A DNA stretch of 64,000 nt from Bidens hawaiensis (Eukaryota; Streptophyta; Magnoliopsida; Asterales; Asteraceae): assembly GCA_021521415.1 (NCBI GenBank), contig JAIQDT010004209.1, positions 1 to 64,000 of the forward strand, read 5' to 3'. Below, piece after piece: positions 10,480 to 23,832 of the stretch. Below the pieces are notes generated by a model, which did not search any database, was not told where the DNA came from, and worked only from the letters and a program-made list of their open reading frames with translations. The position numbers and the translations under genes are program-made. Numbering within the stretch: position 1 is the stretch's first letter; each line of letters opens with the position of its first letter.

Positions 10480-13400
10480 TCAGTTCAAAAAGGCAGCCCA
10501 GGCCTCAGTCTTGGGCACCTCTTGAGTTTCACATGAAGTTTTAATGTTTAGTGAATTCAAATGTGGTTTAGCCACTTGTGAATAAGTCACAGGTCTTTTT
10601 GACTTTCATCTCAAGTATACAGCTTGAACTACATTCGTATTCACATTCTTGCAAATTGGTTACGTATGAACAAATTTGGGCTATAAATTCCTTGAATTTT
10701 CATTAACATGAATCACCTTGCGAGGATTCACATCACAAAACACAATATGGGTTTCATCATCAAAAGGCATTGGTCTTTTCAAAATCTCCTTAATCACAGG
10801 CGCGGGTTTGGTTTGTTCCTTGATAAATGGATGAAGATTTGTGATTTCTTCAGTCCATAATTTCTGACTACATAACCTTGTTCACCATAGAGAAAACACG
10901 TTCTCATGTCAAAACGCTCACGTTGTGGTTTATCAGAAACTTGTGCAACAAAAGATTGATGAAAAATACCAGCAATGGGACCTTTGTCCAAATCATCAAA
11001 TATCATAGATTTCCTTTTCATGTTGAAATCAAGGTTTGAACAGTTTGAAAAAGTCTGTAAAGTGTTAGTTCCATTTGATTTAACAAATTGAACGTTCTTA
11101 GTAGATTTTAAAAATTGTTTGGCTTTTATAAAGGATCTATTACATTAGATGTCTTGGAGTTCACAAACTTATGTTCAAGATCTTGTATCTTGGAAGTTTC
11201 ATTTTGAAAGACGCTTTAAATCAATTTAGGTTTGATTAGATTAAGCAGAATGTCTTTCTCAGTGAACGCTTCGCTAATCCCTTTCAACTTAAAAACTCAA
11301 CCAGTAGATGGCTTAGAAGCAACATGATTGACGAAACGCATCAAATCCTCATCAGAAATCTTTGGCTTTTCTGATTTCTTAGCCTTAACCTTAACCGGTT
11401 TCTCCTTTTTCACTTGAGATGAATTTGAACCATACACAGCCTCCTCAAATTCATGAGGTTCACATAAAATTTAATTTGAACTTGGAATGTCCTGTTTTTT
11501 TTTTTACAATTTCAGGTTCAAATACATCCTCAATGATTACTTTATCAACATTTTCAACATTTTCGACAAAGACCTTGTTACTTTGAATATGAGGTTTTTG
11601 AGTTGAAGATTGGGCAAATTGTCATTTTTAACCAATTTAGGTTTTTCTTCAACAATAGCTCCATTAACAACAATTTACTCTTTACCCGCAAACGGATTTG
11701 CAGTATAATCATTATGAAATGGTGGTGGTACTTCAACAAAATTTACACCTTTCTTAGAATATTTTTGCTTATCAGTCACTTCAATAATTTCATTTAGCAA
11801 AAACGAAAAATTTCAAAACTTGCCCAACTTGCTTTTCAAATCAAGAACCTCATTCTAAGGTTCTGTTATCTTAGTTCGATGTTTCAAAATCTCATGAAAT
11901 TGTTGATCATTAATTGTCATTTTGACAAACAAATTAGCTTTCAAGACATGGTTACTAATAGACAATGCTTCTATTTTTTCCCTAGATCTCATTTGTGATT
12001 CTAGTGATTGTCTATATGTATCTTTAATTTAAGCAATTTCTTTTACCAATAGATCATTATGCTCTTTCAGAGAATTTAAACTAGGCTTAACAGTTTCTCA
12101 ATCAACACAAGACACATTTGAAGATAATTTAACAGAATAAGAAGAAGAACTAACCTCGTCAATATTAGAAATGCATGCAAAAGAAGTTTGTTGCATATGA
12201 CACGAATCATCAGAATCTGATTATGTCTCATCGTCAGATGATAGCTCGTTCCCACTAGCGTCTTGAAATCTTTCTTTCAGCTCTAACATAGCCAGATTTG
12301 CTTGATTCTCATTGCACAACAATCTTTGAGTCCACTCAGTTCCTTCAACAGCAGAGAGAAGAGCTTGTGATCCCGAAGCAGAAGGTTTACCACCAGAAGG
12401 CTTATCAACAGAATCATTAACCTTCTTCCTAGAATTCCCGGAATTTCTGTCTTGGTTTCGAGTTCCATTATATTCGTTCTTCGGTTTATCACATTCTTTG
12501 GCAAAATGATCAAATTCTTCACAGTTGTAGCACTTTACTTTTAACTTATCAAAACCAACTCGTTTGTTCAGAGATGGTAGATCTTTATTAGTTCTTTGCA
12601 TAAACTTCTTCACCTTTCTTAGAATCATTGACATGTTCCATTTAAGATCCATAAGTTCCAAATCATCTGGATCAATTTGGTCATAGTCTTTATCAGTTAG
12701 CTCACTTGTAGCAATCTTACTACCAACCAAATTTTCTTATGAAGTCATGAAATCACAAAGAAAAGCCAAATTATGTTCAGCTTCTTTCATGTTAACATTT
12801 GGTGGTGCAGAATAGCTATTTGTAGTAGCAGATCCTCCAGAACCCCCAAAATTATAAGTAAACCCAAATGCCATGAAGCATACATTAGGATCACTATAAG
12901 TTGATGATCCCTCTTGTGCACTTTGAGTAAGGAATGCAGTAATTGGAGTTGCAGAACTAATCAAAGGCATACTACCTCCATAAAGAGTTGGATATTGAGT
13001 TTCTTTTGAAGATTTCTGACATTTTAGATCATATTCTCGATCTTCTACCTATTGCATGAATTCTAAAGCCGTTAAATCTTCATTCTTGAAATAATTATTT
13101 TCTTTCAGCACCATAAGGAATGTTGAATATGAACCCGGTAAAGCATTCTTAATTGTATCAATCTTGTCAGACTCAGTGGGTGTATCTTTAATTTGTTAAA
13201 TTCTGCTATCAAATAGTTAAAATGAGTTAGCATTTCTTCAACAGTCTCACCTTTTAATAAGTTAAAGTTTCGAAATTGAAACTTCAACATCACTTTCTTG
13301 CTTTATTCTGTGTTTCCTATACTTCTCATCTTAATGTGTTGAAACAACAAAGCACATATCTTAATACTTTCAACTTGATGAAATATGTTATCGGGTAATG

Positions 13401-13714
13401 CCATAGTCATATTTGAGTATGCTTTAGTCTCAATCTCTAAAGCTTTCTTTTCTTCTTGCGAGTATTGAGAAAAAGATTTTGGTGTAAAACCCGTAGTTTC
13501 ACTACCAAGCATTGGAACTATATAAACTTCATCAAGACAATGAGAACAATCAGGATGCACAGAACCAAGATGTGCTCGAAAACGTGGTTCCCATTTATCA
13601 AAATAACTAAATTTCATCAAACGAGGACATTTCGAATGAGATCCAATTTCCGCATCAAGGTGTAACATTTGTTGCAACCGTGTTCTGAGATGCCAATGCA
13701 TAAAAACCAGCCAT
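10480..13714 (-). pseudogene. gag: Copia-1 gag (decayed)
   Basis: The likely original ATG is at 13714. A one-base frameshift near 13658 separates it from the main frame, which shows SHSKCPRLMKFSYFDKW and FRAHLG. Pieces then follow in order: a gag core with LLKGETVEEMLTHF, a Ser/Gly-rich stretch (12970-12740), a zinc knuckle CYNCEEFDHFAKEC (about 12535-12500), charged and coiled-coil-like remnants (12220-11100), and a second knuckle at about 10900-10850. That one reads CFLYGEQGYVVRNY, having lost two cysteines and its histidine. The layout fits the large two-knuckle gag of SIRE-like copia elements. Confidence 0.75.
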
Positions 13715-14626
13715 TTTAAGTAAATAAAAGTTCAATCTTAACAAAAATTAAACTTTAGGGTTTAAAGTGAAACTTTAGTAACGAATTGGAAATGGTGATC
13801 TTAACGAATTAAGTGTTGTATGGATGATGAATCAGGAATAGTAGTCATAACGAATTAAGTTATGTCTGGATAACGAATCAGGAGCACTAACTTAACGAAC
13901 TAGTAACGAATCAATGACAAATCAAAATAACGAATCAATAATGAAACAATAACGAATCAATGAGGAATCAATTAAGAATCAACGACAAATCAATAATGAA
14001 TCAACAGACGAATGATTGAGCACGAATTAGCTACAGTGAATAACGAATTAGTTTGTTTTTCAGTTGTAACACACTTTACACGTGTCACGAATCAATTAGA
14101 GACTGATAACGAATGACGACACGTGTATAACGAATTAGTCATAACGAATTATAGCAATCTTCAAGTATTCAAACCCCGATTTCCAGAAATCTGGAAATTT
14201 TCCAGATCCAAAATTTGCCAAAACCCAAAATACACTTATGTATTACAACCTTAATATAGCACCAAATAAACCAAATCAATAACCAAACTGCTCATAAATA
14301 TATCGCGAACACACATATCGTATTCCGAATATCTTAACTCAATCAAATAATCACCAATTAACCAAAATCCAATAGTCACTATCCTCTGTTCCGTACAAAC
14401 TTAGATGAACCAAATTCATCTATAACATCCTTAATATTTCAAAAGAATTCTCATAAACCATCCACAAATCACACCAAACACAATTCAACCCAATTCAATC
14501 CATAATTAACATATCCAAATGTTAATTCAACCAAAATCAATAAAATAACTTTAAAACGATAATTAATCAATAAACATCAAATTCTTATCAAATTACCTTA
14601 ACTAAGAGCAATCTAACCCTGGATTC
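13715..14626 (-). other. Copia-1 5' leader with AACGAA array and splice donor
   Basis: There is no coding sequence between the primer site and gag. Motif-rich DNA (AACGAA/TTCGTT, more than 15 copies with near matches) fills 13770-14150. A donor-like GTTAAG/GTAATT lies at 14597/14596 on the minus strand, 30 bases inside the leader. A matching acceptor is less clear; GTTAAG near 13733 is one candidate. Leader splicing is therefore only suggested. Confidence 0.5.
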
Positions 14627-14638
14627 GCTCTGATACCA
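14627..14638 (-). promoter_or_regulatory. Primer-binding site of copia-1 (initiator Met tRNA type)
   Basis: The minus strand reads TGGTATCAGAGC two bases from the LTR end. This is the usual plant initiator-Met-tRNA primer site and fixes orientation and LTR boundary. Confidence 0.85.
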
Positions 14639-14736
14639 CTTGTAAAACACCACTCAGATCTAATCAATCCATATACCTATTAAATTGATTAGACTATGGA
14701 TCTAGTTATATGATATGATATTAGTTAATTAGTTGT

Positions 14737-14743
<7 letters not shown>

Positions 14744-14808
<65 letters not shown>

Positions 14809-14809
14809 G
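14744..14809. repeat. (AAT)n microsatellite
   Basis: About 21 perfect trinucleotide units lie inside the U5 part of the copia-1 LTR. It should be polymorphic between individuals. Confidence 0.95.
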
Positions 14810-14894
14810 TAACGAATTATTGATCGAGAGAGTAATTGAACAATGGTTCGAGGTGATAGCTTAAACAATACTTAAATTACTCAAGGCATTACAG

Positions 14895-14905
14895 CCTTAT
14901 ATAGA
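14895..14905 (-). promoter_or_regulatory. TATA box of the copia-1 LTR
   Basis: TCTATATAAGG on the minus strand, with the AACGAA array directly upstream and about 255 bases from here to the LTR end, is a normal U3/R arrangement. Confidence 0.6.
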
Positions 14906-15234
14906 CGATGGATCCCCATTCGTTACACATCCCGTGACGAATGGGCTCCATTCGTTAACATTACATAAGTTAAACGGAAAGTATTGCGAATTACTAATTC
15001 ACTATACCTCCATTCGCCAACATTCCATGATGAATGGGATACAAACATAACGAACTACTATCCATTCGTTAAACATCCTTAACGAATGGACTGTACAAAT
15101 AACGAACTGGCTCATTCGTTAAACATCCTTAACGAATGGGCTTGGTTTTCCATAAATACCCTATACATTAAAATAATAATAAATTACAATTGATAAGTTA
15201 CAAAGACTCGAGACGACAAAACCGTGCAATAACA

Positions 15235-18200
15235 ATCTTTACCCTTCCTTTCGCAGAAGAAGGTCTTGTCAATGGGTCCTCTGCAGAAACCATTTTCAAG
15301 CTGATGCTTTGACAAATCATCATACCATGCTCTTGGAGCTTGATGTAATCCATAGAGAGCTTTTCTTAGATTTTAAACTTCGTCTAGTTAATCAAGATCC
15401 TTAAATCCTAGAGTTTGAGTGTCATCACATCCTCATCTATTTTACCTTTCAGAAATGCAAATTTGACATCTAACTGATACACTTTTATGTTTCTTGAAGC
15501 AACATATGCCAGGAAAATCCTTTTGGCCTCTAGTCTTGCCATAGGTTCAAACACTTCTTCAAATATATTCATTCTTTGTAGGAATCCCAAAGCAACTAGT
15601 CTTGCTTTATTCCTAATCACAATGCATATTTCATCCCTTTTGTTCCTTAAAACTCACTTTGTACCAATAGCATATTTACCTCTTGGTCTATCTATTAGTT
15701 CCCAAACATGTAGATCTCTGAATTGTGAAAGTTCTTCCTGCATTGCTTCTACCCAACTATTATCTTTGAGAGCCTTCTCAACATTCTTTCTCTCTATTTG
15801 GGATAGAAAACAGGAAAACAAGGATTGTTTGCAGTTTCAGATCCACTTCTGGTAACTCTCTCAAGTAGATCACCAATAATATTTTCAAGAGGATGATCTT
15901 TATGCACAACAATTTGCATTATTGTGCCTGTTGTGATTTTAGCATCAAGATTGGTAGTGTTCATATCTAGTTTTTCATGTGGTTATATGAACTTGATGAG
16001 CTTGAAGGAATGTCATTGTTGATAACAAGTTCAACAATAGCAGGAGTAACATCTGAATTTTGTTATAAATAGGAACCTCTGGATTTGCTTCAGAGTTGTC
16101 ATTTGGGACTTCCTCACCATCAAGATCACCTTACTTCTTCTTTACAAACTCAAATTCCAAAGGAGTAACTTTGGACCATATTTTGTCCAAATCCAACTTG
16201 ATTGCTTCGCTTCTGAAAATGTTATTTGATAAGCACTTTGGTCAATGTCTTATGGATATCTTGAAAGATTTGATGAGCTTCTCAAGGTCAAATAACCAAC
16301 TTGGGACATCAACATTATTGAAATGATTCTCATTGAACACAATATCAAATGACTCAATCACACTCAAATGATCATTCACATAAACTCTGTAGGCTTTGGA
16401 GTGTGAAGAATATCTAACAAAGAAGCATTCAAGAGACTTAGCTTGAAACTTATTCAAATATTCCTTAGTTCTAACAATGAACATTTGCATCCAAATGGCT
16501 TTAAGAACTTGATGTAGGGCTTCGTTTTGAAAAAAAATCTCATAGGGACTATTGTTATGATGCTTGTTAAGAAGTACCCTATTTTGAACATAACAAGCTG
16601 TATTGATAGCTTCAGCCCAGAAACAGACAGGTAAGTTAGCATCAGTAATCACGGTCCTTGATGCTTCAATTAAAGTTCTGTTTATCCTTTCAGCAACACC
16701 ATTTTGCTCTGGAGTTCTAGGAGCACTGAATTGTTGTAAAATGCCTTTTTCGTTACAGATTCAAACATCACTCCATTCTTGAACACACTACCATTATCAC
16801 TTCTCATAACCTTGACCCTATTTTCTAGTTGGTTTTGATTCCATGTAACACAACCTTCGATCAGCTTGCCAGTTTAATCGTTACTTGCAAGAAAATATAC
16901 CCATGTGAATCTTGAAAAGTTATCAATAATCACAAGACAGTGGAGCTTCTTTCGAATGTTTGGCACACTCACAGGACCAAAGAGATCCATATGAAGCATC
17001 TCAAGCACTTGATAAATAGTATTTATAAGCTTGGTCTTGTGTGATGACTTTTGTTGTTTCCCTTTCAAGCATGATGAACAATTGACTTCAATTTGTAACT
17101 CCCGAGTAGGTAAACCAATCACATGCTCACCCTTAACTAGTTTGTTCATGTTCTTGAAATTTACATTACATAGTTTCCTATGGAAAAGTCTTGATTCACT
17201 TTATGTTGCCTTGGAAACAAAACATGTACCACCCTTGAAACAACATCTTTCATTTTTAATTCATAGAAATTGTCATTTCTTGGTGCTATCATCATTATCA
17301 TTTTAGGAGGTATGACAAACTCTAGTTTCAAGATAAAACAATGATTACCATCAAATACCACTTTATAACCTTTTTCAAATACTTGAGAAATACTCAATAA
17401 GTTGTACTGAAGCCCTTCAAGATTCTACATTATCAAATGATACATTGGCATTATTCAAAATCCCTTTACCCACAATATTTCCACCATTCTTAACACTACC
17501 AAAAGCAACTGGGCCTTCATATTTCACTTCATAGTTGACAAGTGACCTTTTTTCACAAGTCATACGCCTAGAACAACCACTGTACATATACAATATATCT
17601 TCAACATCCATGGATTATTCCTACACAAAAAGAGAAAAAGATTAGTGTTTGAGAGAAATACAAGCCAATGAGGCTTGTTTCCTCTCCAAAGAAAGAATAA
17701 ATGAATCCTTTGGATTCACTTCTTCAAATTCACGAACTTCATTCTTCAGCTTCCTTTCAAAATCTGAAGCAGATTCTGGCTTGCTTTTATCATTAATAAT
17801 ATCACCCATCCTTTCTTCAAGAGTTTTCTTTCTAACCCAACTGAATCCTTTAGGATCCTTACCATAACTCATCAGAAAGTTATCATGCCTTCTGTCATTG
17901 TTTGCAATTTTTGGTTTGACAGATTTGAAATTTTATCACTCTTTTAAGCAATGCTTTTCTTTAACCTTCTTAACTTCTTAGGTTTCACCACTTCTTCTTT
18001 TTTTACATATTTCAAATTTTATTTTTTTTAGTCATGAGAACTAGTCTTCTTCACATTTTTCTCTTCTTCCTCAATCACTTCTTTCCATTACTAAGATACA
18101 CATTGTACTTCTTCTTATAAATTCCAAAGCCCTGACCTAATTTCTTTGAATCTGGCAAATCAAGTGATTTTTGTTCATTATTATACCAGCAGGAATCTGT

Positions 18201-19011
18201 ATGATGCCCATTAACATCACATAACTTAAACCATACTTTCCCATAACTACCCATATATTCATTCCCTAAACTTATGCTTAATCATCTCTTGAACCTATCA
18301 CTTGTCTTGGAATTTTCACACCAATTTTCTTTTAATGACCAAAGAGTTTCTTATAATCCACATGAATAGGAGCTAAGAAACTGACCTTCTCATCTTGTTG
18401 TGGTTTGCTCCCTTTCTTGAAATTTATATTCTGTGGTGGTTTGTACTATCCAAAACATTTGACTTACCATTTTGGACCAGGTCTGTCCCTTTTAGGTAAC
18501 AGCTGAGGATCACAACAAATATCTAAGATTTTCTGGTTGGATTACATTGGATAAATTTGGGGATGGTATTGATCTTTCTATGTTGACTGCTTTGGTGATT
18601 GAATTGTTGATTTATTCTTGACTGGCTTTGAAGTCCTTTGATATGAATTTGACTTGCTACTTTGAGAACATATACAACAGCAACATCTTGAGCAATGTGT
18701 ACCATTTTCACATGAAGTGTTCTTATCACTTTCATTCTTTTCACTTGACTCATCAACACTTCTTTTATCAACAGAACTGTTTGAGTTTGTCAATTGAGAA
18801 ATCGGATTTTGTCTCACTGGCATCTGTCTCAAAGAATGCAAACTCACCTTAATTGTTAACAACAACATTCTCATAGTTTATTACAAACTCCTTAAGTAAG
18901 CTTTCTTTGTTCTTTATTAATCTTCAAAGAGTAATTGTCATTGAAAGGAGGAGGAACCCTCTTATACTTATCTTCAGGTTTGATTTATTCCAAATTACCA
19001 ACGGTATTACC
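15235..19011 (-). pseudogene. Copia-2: gag-to-RT remnant, host of copia-1 and copia-4
   Basis: In minus-strand order it shows a gag piece (19011-17640: PEDKYKRVPPPFNDNY, a Cys-rich stretch near 18690, then a Ser/Lys-rich tail ending SLERKQASLAC). Protease follows at 17611-17417, its active site reading MYSGCSRR instead of DSG (17576-17587). Next come pre-integrase (NCSSCLKGKQ), integrase (MDLFGPVSV, MRSDNG, 17149-16242) and the start of RT (KARLVALGF, VYQLDVKFAFL, 15908-15235). Gag is cut at copia-4's LTR and RT at copia-1's LTR. The missing parts would lie outside the window if both are insertions. Stops and frameshifts are dense; it looks the oldest layer. It is closely related to copia-4. 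Confidence 0.75.
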
Positions 19012-19937
19012 TGTTGACACTGTTATGACTGGATTTCGTGACACAATTACAATAATTGGACAAGAACAATCACGAAACACTAATATGTGAAGACCTCTAG
19101 AATGTGGCGACGGAATCAACCACAAACAAAAAAGTTACTAATTATAGTAGTTCAATGAAGAATGAACACATAAGATAACACAAAATATTTCCATTATAAC
19201 TGATATTCAGAAAAGTACAAGGAAAATTAGGGTTTTAGGTGGAAAATGTCAAGTGCGGCTGCCAGTACTAGGTCAGAGAATAATTAGAGGTAGTGTCTCA
19301 TAAATGAGAAATACCATTATATTTATAGGCACCTGGCATTTCTTCTAGAAACCATAATCATTACAAAAGATTCTCAAAATAAATAAAAGTGTAAATTGTT
19401 CTTCGAGTAGACATATTCTTTTGTCGAGTAGACCTTGTAATCCTGAGTATGCTTGGAACGTTACTTTGAGTAGACTTTTACTTAGAATAATTTCCTGTGA
19501 GTCTCTTCAACCTTCACTAAGGATTGTTAGAGCAAACTTAGTATACTCTGATACTGTAGCTTACTCGTGATTGACTATGCTCGGAGTACCACTTAGAATA
19601 ATTTCTATAAACTCCATACACGCATTCTAAAGATCCATCTTTATTATATCCTTGATTCGACCCCATTAGGTTACTCGGGAGCTTAGTTTAAGCAAAGACA
19701 CATCAAGGGCTTTCTCATTAGAAACCTTGCTTGATAGAAGAAGTAACCTTGCTCAATGAAGTGTAGCTTGCTCGAAACTAACACTTAGAAGATTTCTTGA
19801 AGATTATATTGCTAGGATAAGATATCTTGTTCGAGGAAGTAAAAACCTTGCTCGAGATGCATGAGCTTGCTCGAGTTCCATACTTAGCACTTTATGGGGA
19901 AGTTGAGAAGATTCCAATCTTTCCTTTAGACCCAATA
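19012..19937 (-). repeat. Copia-4 3' LTR
   Basis: The plus-strand ends are TGTTGACACTG and GACCCAATA (expected CAACA, one change). It is about 926 bp. A minus-strand TATA (CCTATAAATATAATGG) lies at 19316-19328. The U3 (19390-19890) has repeated GCTCGA/TTCGAG motifs and CTTAGAA. At the right a polypurine-like tract AAGGGAGGAT (minus strand, 19938-19948) marks it as a 3' LTR. At the left it meets copia-2 gag without a primer site. Confidence 0.6.
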
Positions 19938-20190
19938 ATCCTCCCTTGATTGGAACAAACTTAGATTCACCAAAACACACCTGGATTACATATACTTTTC
20001 AAAAGTACACATCAAATCCAATAAAATAGTAAATTACATTGCGAAAAAAGGAAATTATTGCTAATCAAATTTTGCCTCAAGGGATTACATATCAAAACAA
20101 AAATACATAAAAAACAAAAGATAAAAACACAAGAACCTAAGAATGGTCTTCAAGGTTGGTTTCCTGCATTCCTTCTTTGATTTTCTCGAT
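19938..20190 (-). other. 3' untranslated region of copia-4
   Basis: AT-rich sequence between the tail of the 3' ORF and the polypurine-like tract. No coding signal or repeat is visible. Confidence 0.4.
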
Positions 20191-23125
20191 TCATCATGTC
20201 AACCTTGTAGTTTCTAACTGCAACTGCTCTCTGTTGAAACATTGAGAGCTCTTAATAAAATGGATGGTCTTCAGGTAAGTCCCATTTTCTAATGTGCATT
20301 AAGTCAACAATGTGAATGTACTGCAATTCATAATCATGTTGTACTACAGCCAAAAGAACACCGGGAGAGTTCATAAGGTGGAAGCCTTTTGGTTTTAGCA
20401 TACCTAATCTCTGAGATTCTTCCATCCTTCTGAACTTTGACATTTGGCTCCATCATATGTATTTTCATGTATATGCATTATCCCATGTTCCATTTAGGTT
20501 TACTGATCGGACTGTTGGGTAATCTGATTTCACTAAACCTCTTCAATTTTCTCTTCTTTTTATACAATTTCATTTGAGCAAGTTTTGAGAGCTGTTCCAT
20601 AGAGAAATCTCTAAAACTATCCATAGTTCTGACTCTTCCACTCTTCTTCATAATCTTCAAAGTACTAGTCTTAGGATCATAGAACACATCCTTTGGCATA
20701 TCTTCATTGGTTTCTGGACTTTGTTCTCTCCAAATGGCAGATTTGGTAATTGGAAACATGTCCTGAGGTTGAGGGTCTTGAACTTGAGGGTCTTGAAGAT
20801 GATGGTCTTCTAAAAGACGAGGATCCCTGCAACTTTGGAACATAGCCAGATTTTTATTAGCCCTTCTAATGTACTCTCTGGCCTCCTCAGGAGTTATTTA
20901 TGTATCACCCTTCAGCCTCTCACCTTCCTTCTCAAACCAAATTTCTCTATTATATAATCTTCTTAGCTCTTCTTTGGAGAGCTTGATAAGATCATGTATT
21001 GTCTAGCTCTACCAAAAAAAATGAGTTATCATCTTCATGGTTTCATCATCAAAGTTTGGATCATCAGTAAACTCTTCTTCTTCAGGTTTGACATCTACAA
21101 GTTCGTTCACATCTTCCCTTTTTTTCTTATCATTGTTTCGTTTGGAAGATGAAGGTTTAGATTTTTGAGGAGGAGTAAATTCAATATTTTTCAGTTCTTC
21201 TCTATTAAATCCTTTTCATTCGATTTCTAGACAACTTGTCAATCTCAGCATCCTCAACTACTCTGCTTCTCAATAATCTTCGCAAAAGATTAGCCTATTC
21301 ATCATAGAATACATGTTCTTCTCTCTCCATCTTCTTCTTTTCATCATCTTTTTTTTGGTGGCTTAGAAGATGAAGCTTTCATAGGTGATACTCTTTTCAC
21401 AAGTATTTTCCTTGTAATTTTCTGGTATTAATCCTCAACCTCTTTTCTTAGAATAATCTCAACTGTTTCATAAGAGTAACCATGTTCAACTAGGAATCCC
21501 TTCTTTCCACCATACATCTTCTACACTTTCTCTCTTTTCTTAGCCTTAGTTTTAGCTTCCATTTCTTTTAACTTATCCTTCATTTCTGTAACTTATTTCT
21601 CTCTTTGTCTTAAGGCTTCACACAGTTTCTCTATCTTTTCATCAAACAGTTTGTCCACATGTCCTGGAGCAAAATTGTAGCTCTTTAAGAACTGTTTTTG
21701 TTTTTCAAGAAGTTCCATATTTGTAGCTTTTCTTTCTCTTTGTTCTTTCTTTATCTCATCAAACTGAATTCTCTTTCTCATCAGGAAATTCAAATCTTCA
21801 TAATTTAAGTCTTGGATCTCTTCAAATTGCACTCCATGCCCCCATCAAATAGATAACTCTTGGATCTCCTCTTTTGATCTCCTCCATTCTCTTCTCAATA
21901 TTTCTGATATGATCTTCACTAAACTTGATTTGAGGAGACAAAGGTCTTGTAGGCACAACTTCAGGGCCATCCTCAATGGTTTCATCATTTAGGCTCAAAT
22001 CACCAGATAAGTCATCCAAAGTACTTATCTTAGGTTCACCTTGCCGAGGAACATCACCAACCTTATTTTGTAAGAGTTTTTTAGCCTAAGCTTTCCTTTT
22101 CATACTGCTTACGGCTGTTGATTAATGTCTTTTGACTTTGGGGGCATAAGCTGTAATATCTTCATCTAAATTTTCAGAACCAGTCATGAACTGCCTTATT
22201 GGTATAGCCTCAATGGGCTCTTCATCTAACGCAAAACTTGTTTCAAGCACAGAAGATGTTGTTCATTTTCCTCTTCTTTGATAAAGGACAATGTTTTCAG
22301 GATAATCCTTGACAGTCTTTATAACTCTTTTAGTTACATTATCAATATTTTTTAAAGCCTTTCGTTCAAGATCTAAATCATATTCATTCTGTTTATCATC
22401 CCTTTTTAGTTTCATTTGAGATTCTAAGATCTCTTTGGGAATTTCTTCTTCACCTTCCTTTTAGCCTCTTTTCTCAACTTCATTTCAATTTCAGGACGTT
22501 CCAGCATTATCCTCTATTCTTCAACTTCCTCATTAGTAAAGGCAAAGAATTGGAAATTTTGTTCACAAATTTTTCTCATCCTTTCCTTTGCTAGATTTGT
22601 TTGCACAGAAAGAAGTAGGATTAGTATCCAGGAATTGATCTCCAAATGTTGGTTCAGGTTTACTCAAGGGTTGTAATTGTTTTTTATTTTTCAGTAACAA
22701 CATTACCCTTGTTCAATCTCTTCTCTTTAACTTCAGCACTTTCTTCAATATAATCACGAGAAGTTCTAACATCATTTACTTCTTGAGGTAGCATATTATC
22801 AATATCATCAAACAGGTCTTCTAATTAAGCATCCACTACGGCTTCCACATTCTCAGTTTCAACATATTTTAACACATCATCAACCATTTCTTCATATTCT
22901 TCAGACATTTCATATTTTTCACTAATTAAGTTCAAACGAACATGTGTATCAGCCTTCTCATTTTCACTAAAATCATATATTTCTCTAATCTTATTTAAGG
23001 CATTTTCCTCCATAATCTCAATCACATCCTCATATTCATCAGAATTGTATTCAGACATTAGTTTGAGAGCATTCTCCCCTGTTGAGATGCATCTAAGGTC
23101 TTCTCAATCTCAGGCTTTGGGGACT
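20190..23125 (-). pseudogene. Copia-4 3' ORF, C-terminal half (decayed)
   Basis: This continues the protein begun at 45444 after the gypsy-1 insertion. It is very rich in Glu, Lys and Asp with long predicted helices, for example EEIKRGDPR near 21860 and KEQRERKATNMELLEKQKQF near 21730. A short Pro/Gln-rich repeat (LLEDHHLQDPQVQDPQPQD) lies near 20780, and a last block GMLKPKGFHLMNSPG and KWDLPEDHPF near 20390-20260. At least ten stops and several frameshifts break it. Composition suggests a coiled-coil structural protein rather than an enzyme, but that is inference. Confidence 0.55.
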
Positions 23126-23564
23126 TGTAAGGCCCTGTTACCGGTGCCTCACTTTAACGTTGGATTTACTTATAAACACAGTTCCAAATATCAGAGTTAA
23201 TTAAAACTTTACGCGGAATATAAAACCTTCAACCATTATATTACATAACCATCATTTCTTGTCTTAACTATCATTCAAATCGTTTAAACATAAAACAATG
23301 TCTTATATATATAACATAACATTTCATTGAGATGCCAGTGCCTTCAACTCCATGCCATGTGTATCCCCTCAAGCGATCTGCCTCAATCTACTCACCTGCG
23401 TGCATACTAAAAGTCAGCTACGCTGAGTGAGTTCTAGTTAATCGTACAACATACCATCAGTTAACATACTTGCACACATGCCCGAAGTCGTATACATTAT
23501 TCATACTTTACTTTACATACATACCTGTCCTTAATATGTTAAGTGCCTTCCGCCCTATACCTTC

Positions 23565-23783
23565 TCCGATATAATTAGGGTCGTTTCCCTGCATTCGCCG
23601 ACATTATTAGGGTCGGTTCCCTACATTCGCCGGCATTATTAGGGTCGGTTCCCTGCCTTCGCCGACATTATTAGGGTCGGTTCCCTACATTCACCAACAT
23701 TATTAGGGTCGGTTCCCTGTATTCGCCGACATTATTAGGGTCGGTTCCCTACATTCGCCGACATTATTAGGGTCGGTTCCCTA
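23565..23783. repeat. 32-bp tandem repeat, 7 copies (gypsy-1 3' LTR)
   Basis: Each unit contains CCGACATTATTAGGGTCGG, whose CCGAC/GTCGG arms can pair, followed by TTCCCTACATTCG. The matching array in the 5' LTR (30942-31196) has 8 units. Confidence 0.9.
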
Positions 23784-23832
23784 TATTTAGTACATTGTAC
23801 CATACCTGTCTTTATATAACTCTCTTAATAGT

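Larger units (their letters stand above)
1389..15234 (-). mobile_element. Copia-1: Ty1/copia element with a 3' ORF, left LTR outside the window
   Basis: In minus-strand order it holds a 5' LTR (14641-15234), a primer-binding site, a motif-rich leader, gag (13714 down to about 10480), pol (10466-6359), a 2.9-kb spacer and a 3' ORF (3428-1389). The gag-PR-INT-RT-RNase H order is diagnostic of Ty1/copia. The extra ORF behind pol and the large zinc-knuckle gag suggest a SIRE-like lineage (inference). It is inserted in the reverse transcriptase of copia-2; the candidate target duplication is ATCTT at 15235-15239. It carries two later insertions, at 6541-7268 and from 1388 leftward. Many stops and frameshifts make it non-functional. 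Confidence 0.75.
14641..15234 (-). repeat. Copia-1 5' LTR
   Basis: The LTR is 594 bp, with plus-strand ends TGTAAAACAC and GCAATAACA, so it runs TG to CA. A minus-strand TATA box (TCTATATAAGG) lies at 14895-14905. Upstream, at 14930-15145, the U3 holds about ten AACGAA/TTCGTT copies. U5 contains a trinucleotide microsatellite at 14744-14809. The right end abuts copia-2 RT sequence. The partner LTR would lie beyond base 1. Confidence 0.7.

Noticed and set aside
23565..23783. Regular 32-bp repeats resembling a CRISPR array
   Set aside because: Units are directly adjacent without unique spacers and lie inside a plant LTR; the same array recurs in the other LTR of the element.
23565..23783. TTAGGG inside the 32-bp repeat as interstitial telomere sequence
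   Set aside because: The plant telomere unit is TTTAGGG in uninterrupted runs; here the hexamer occurs once per longer unit.
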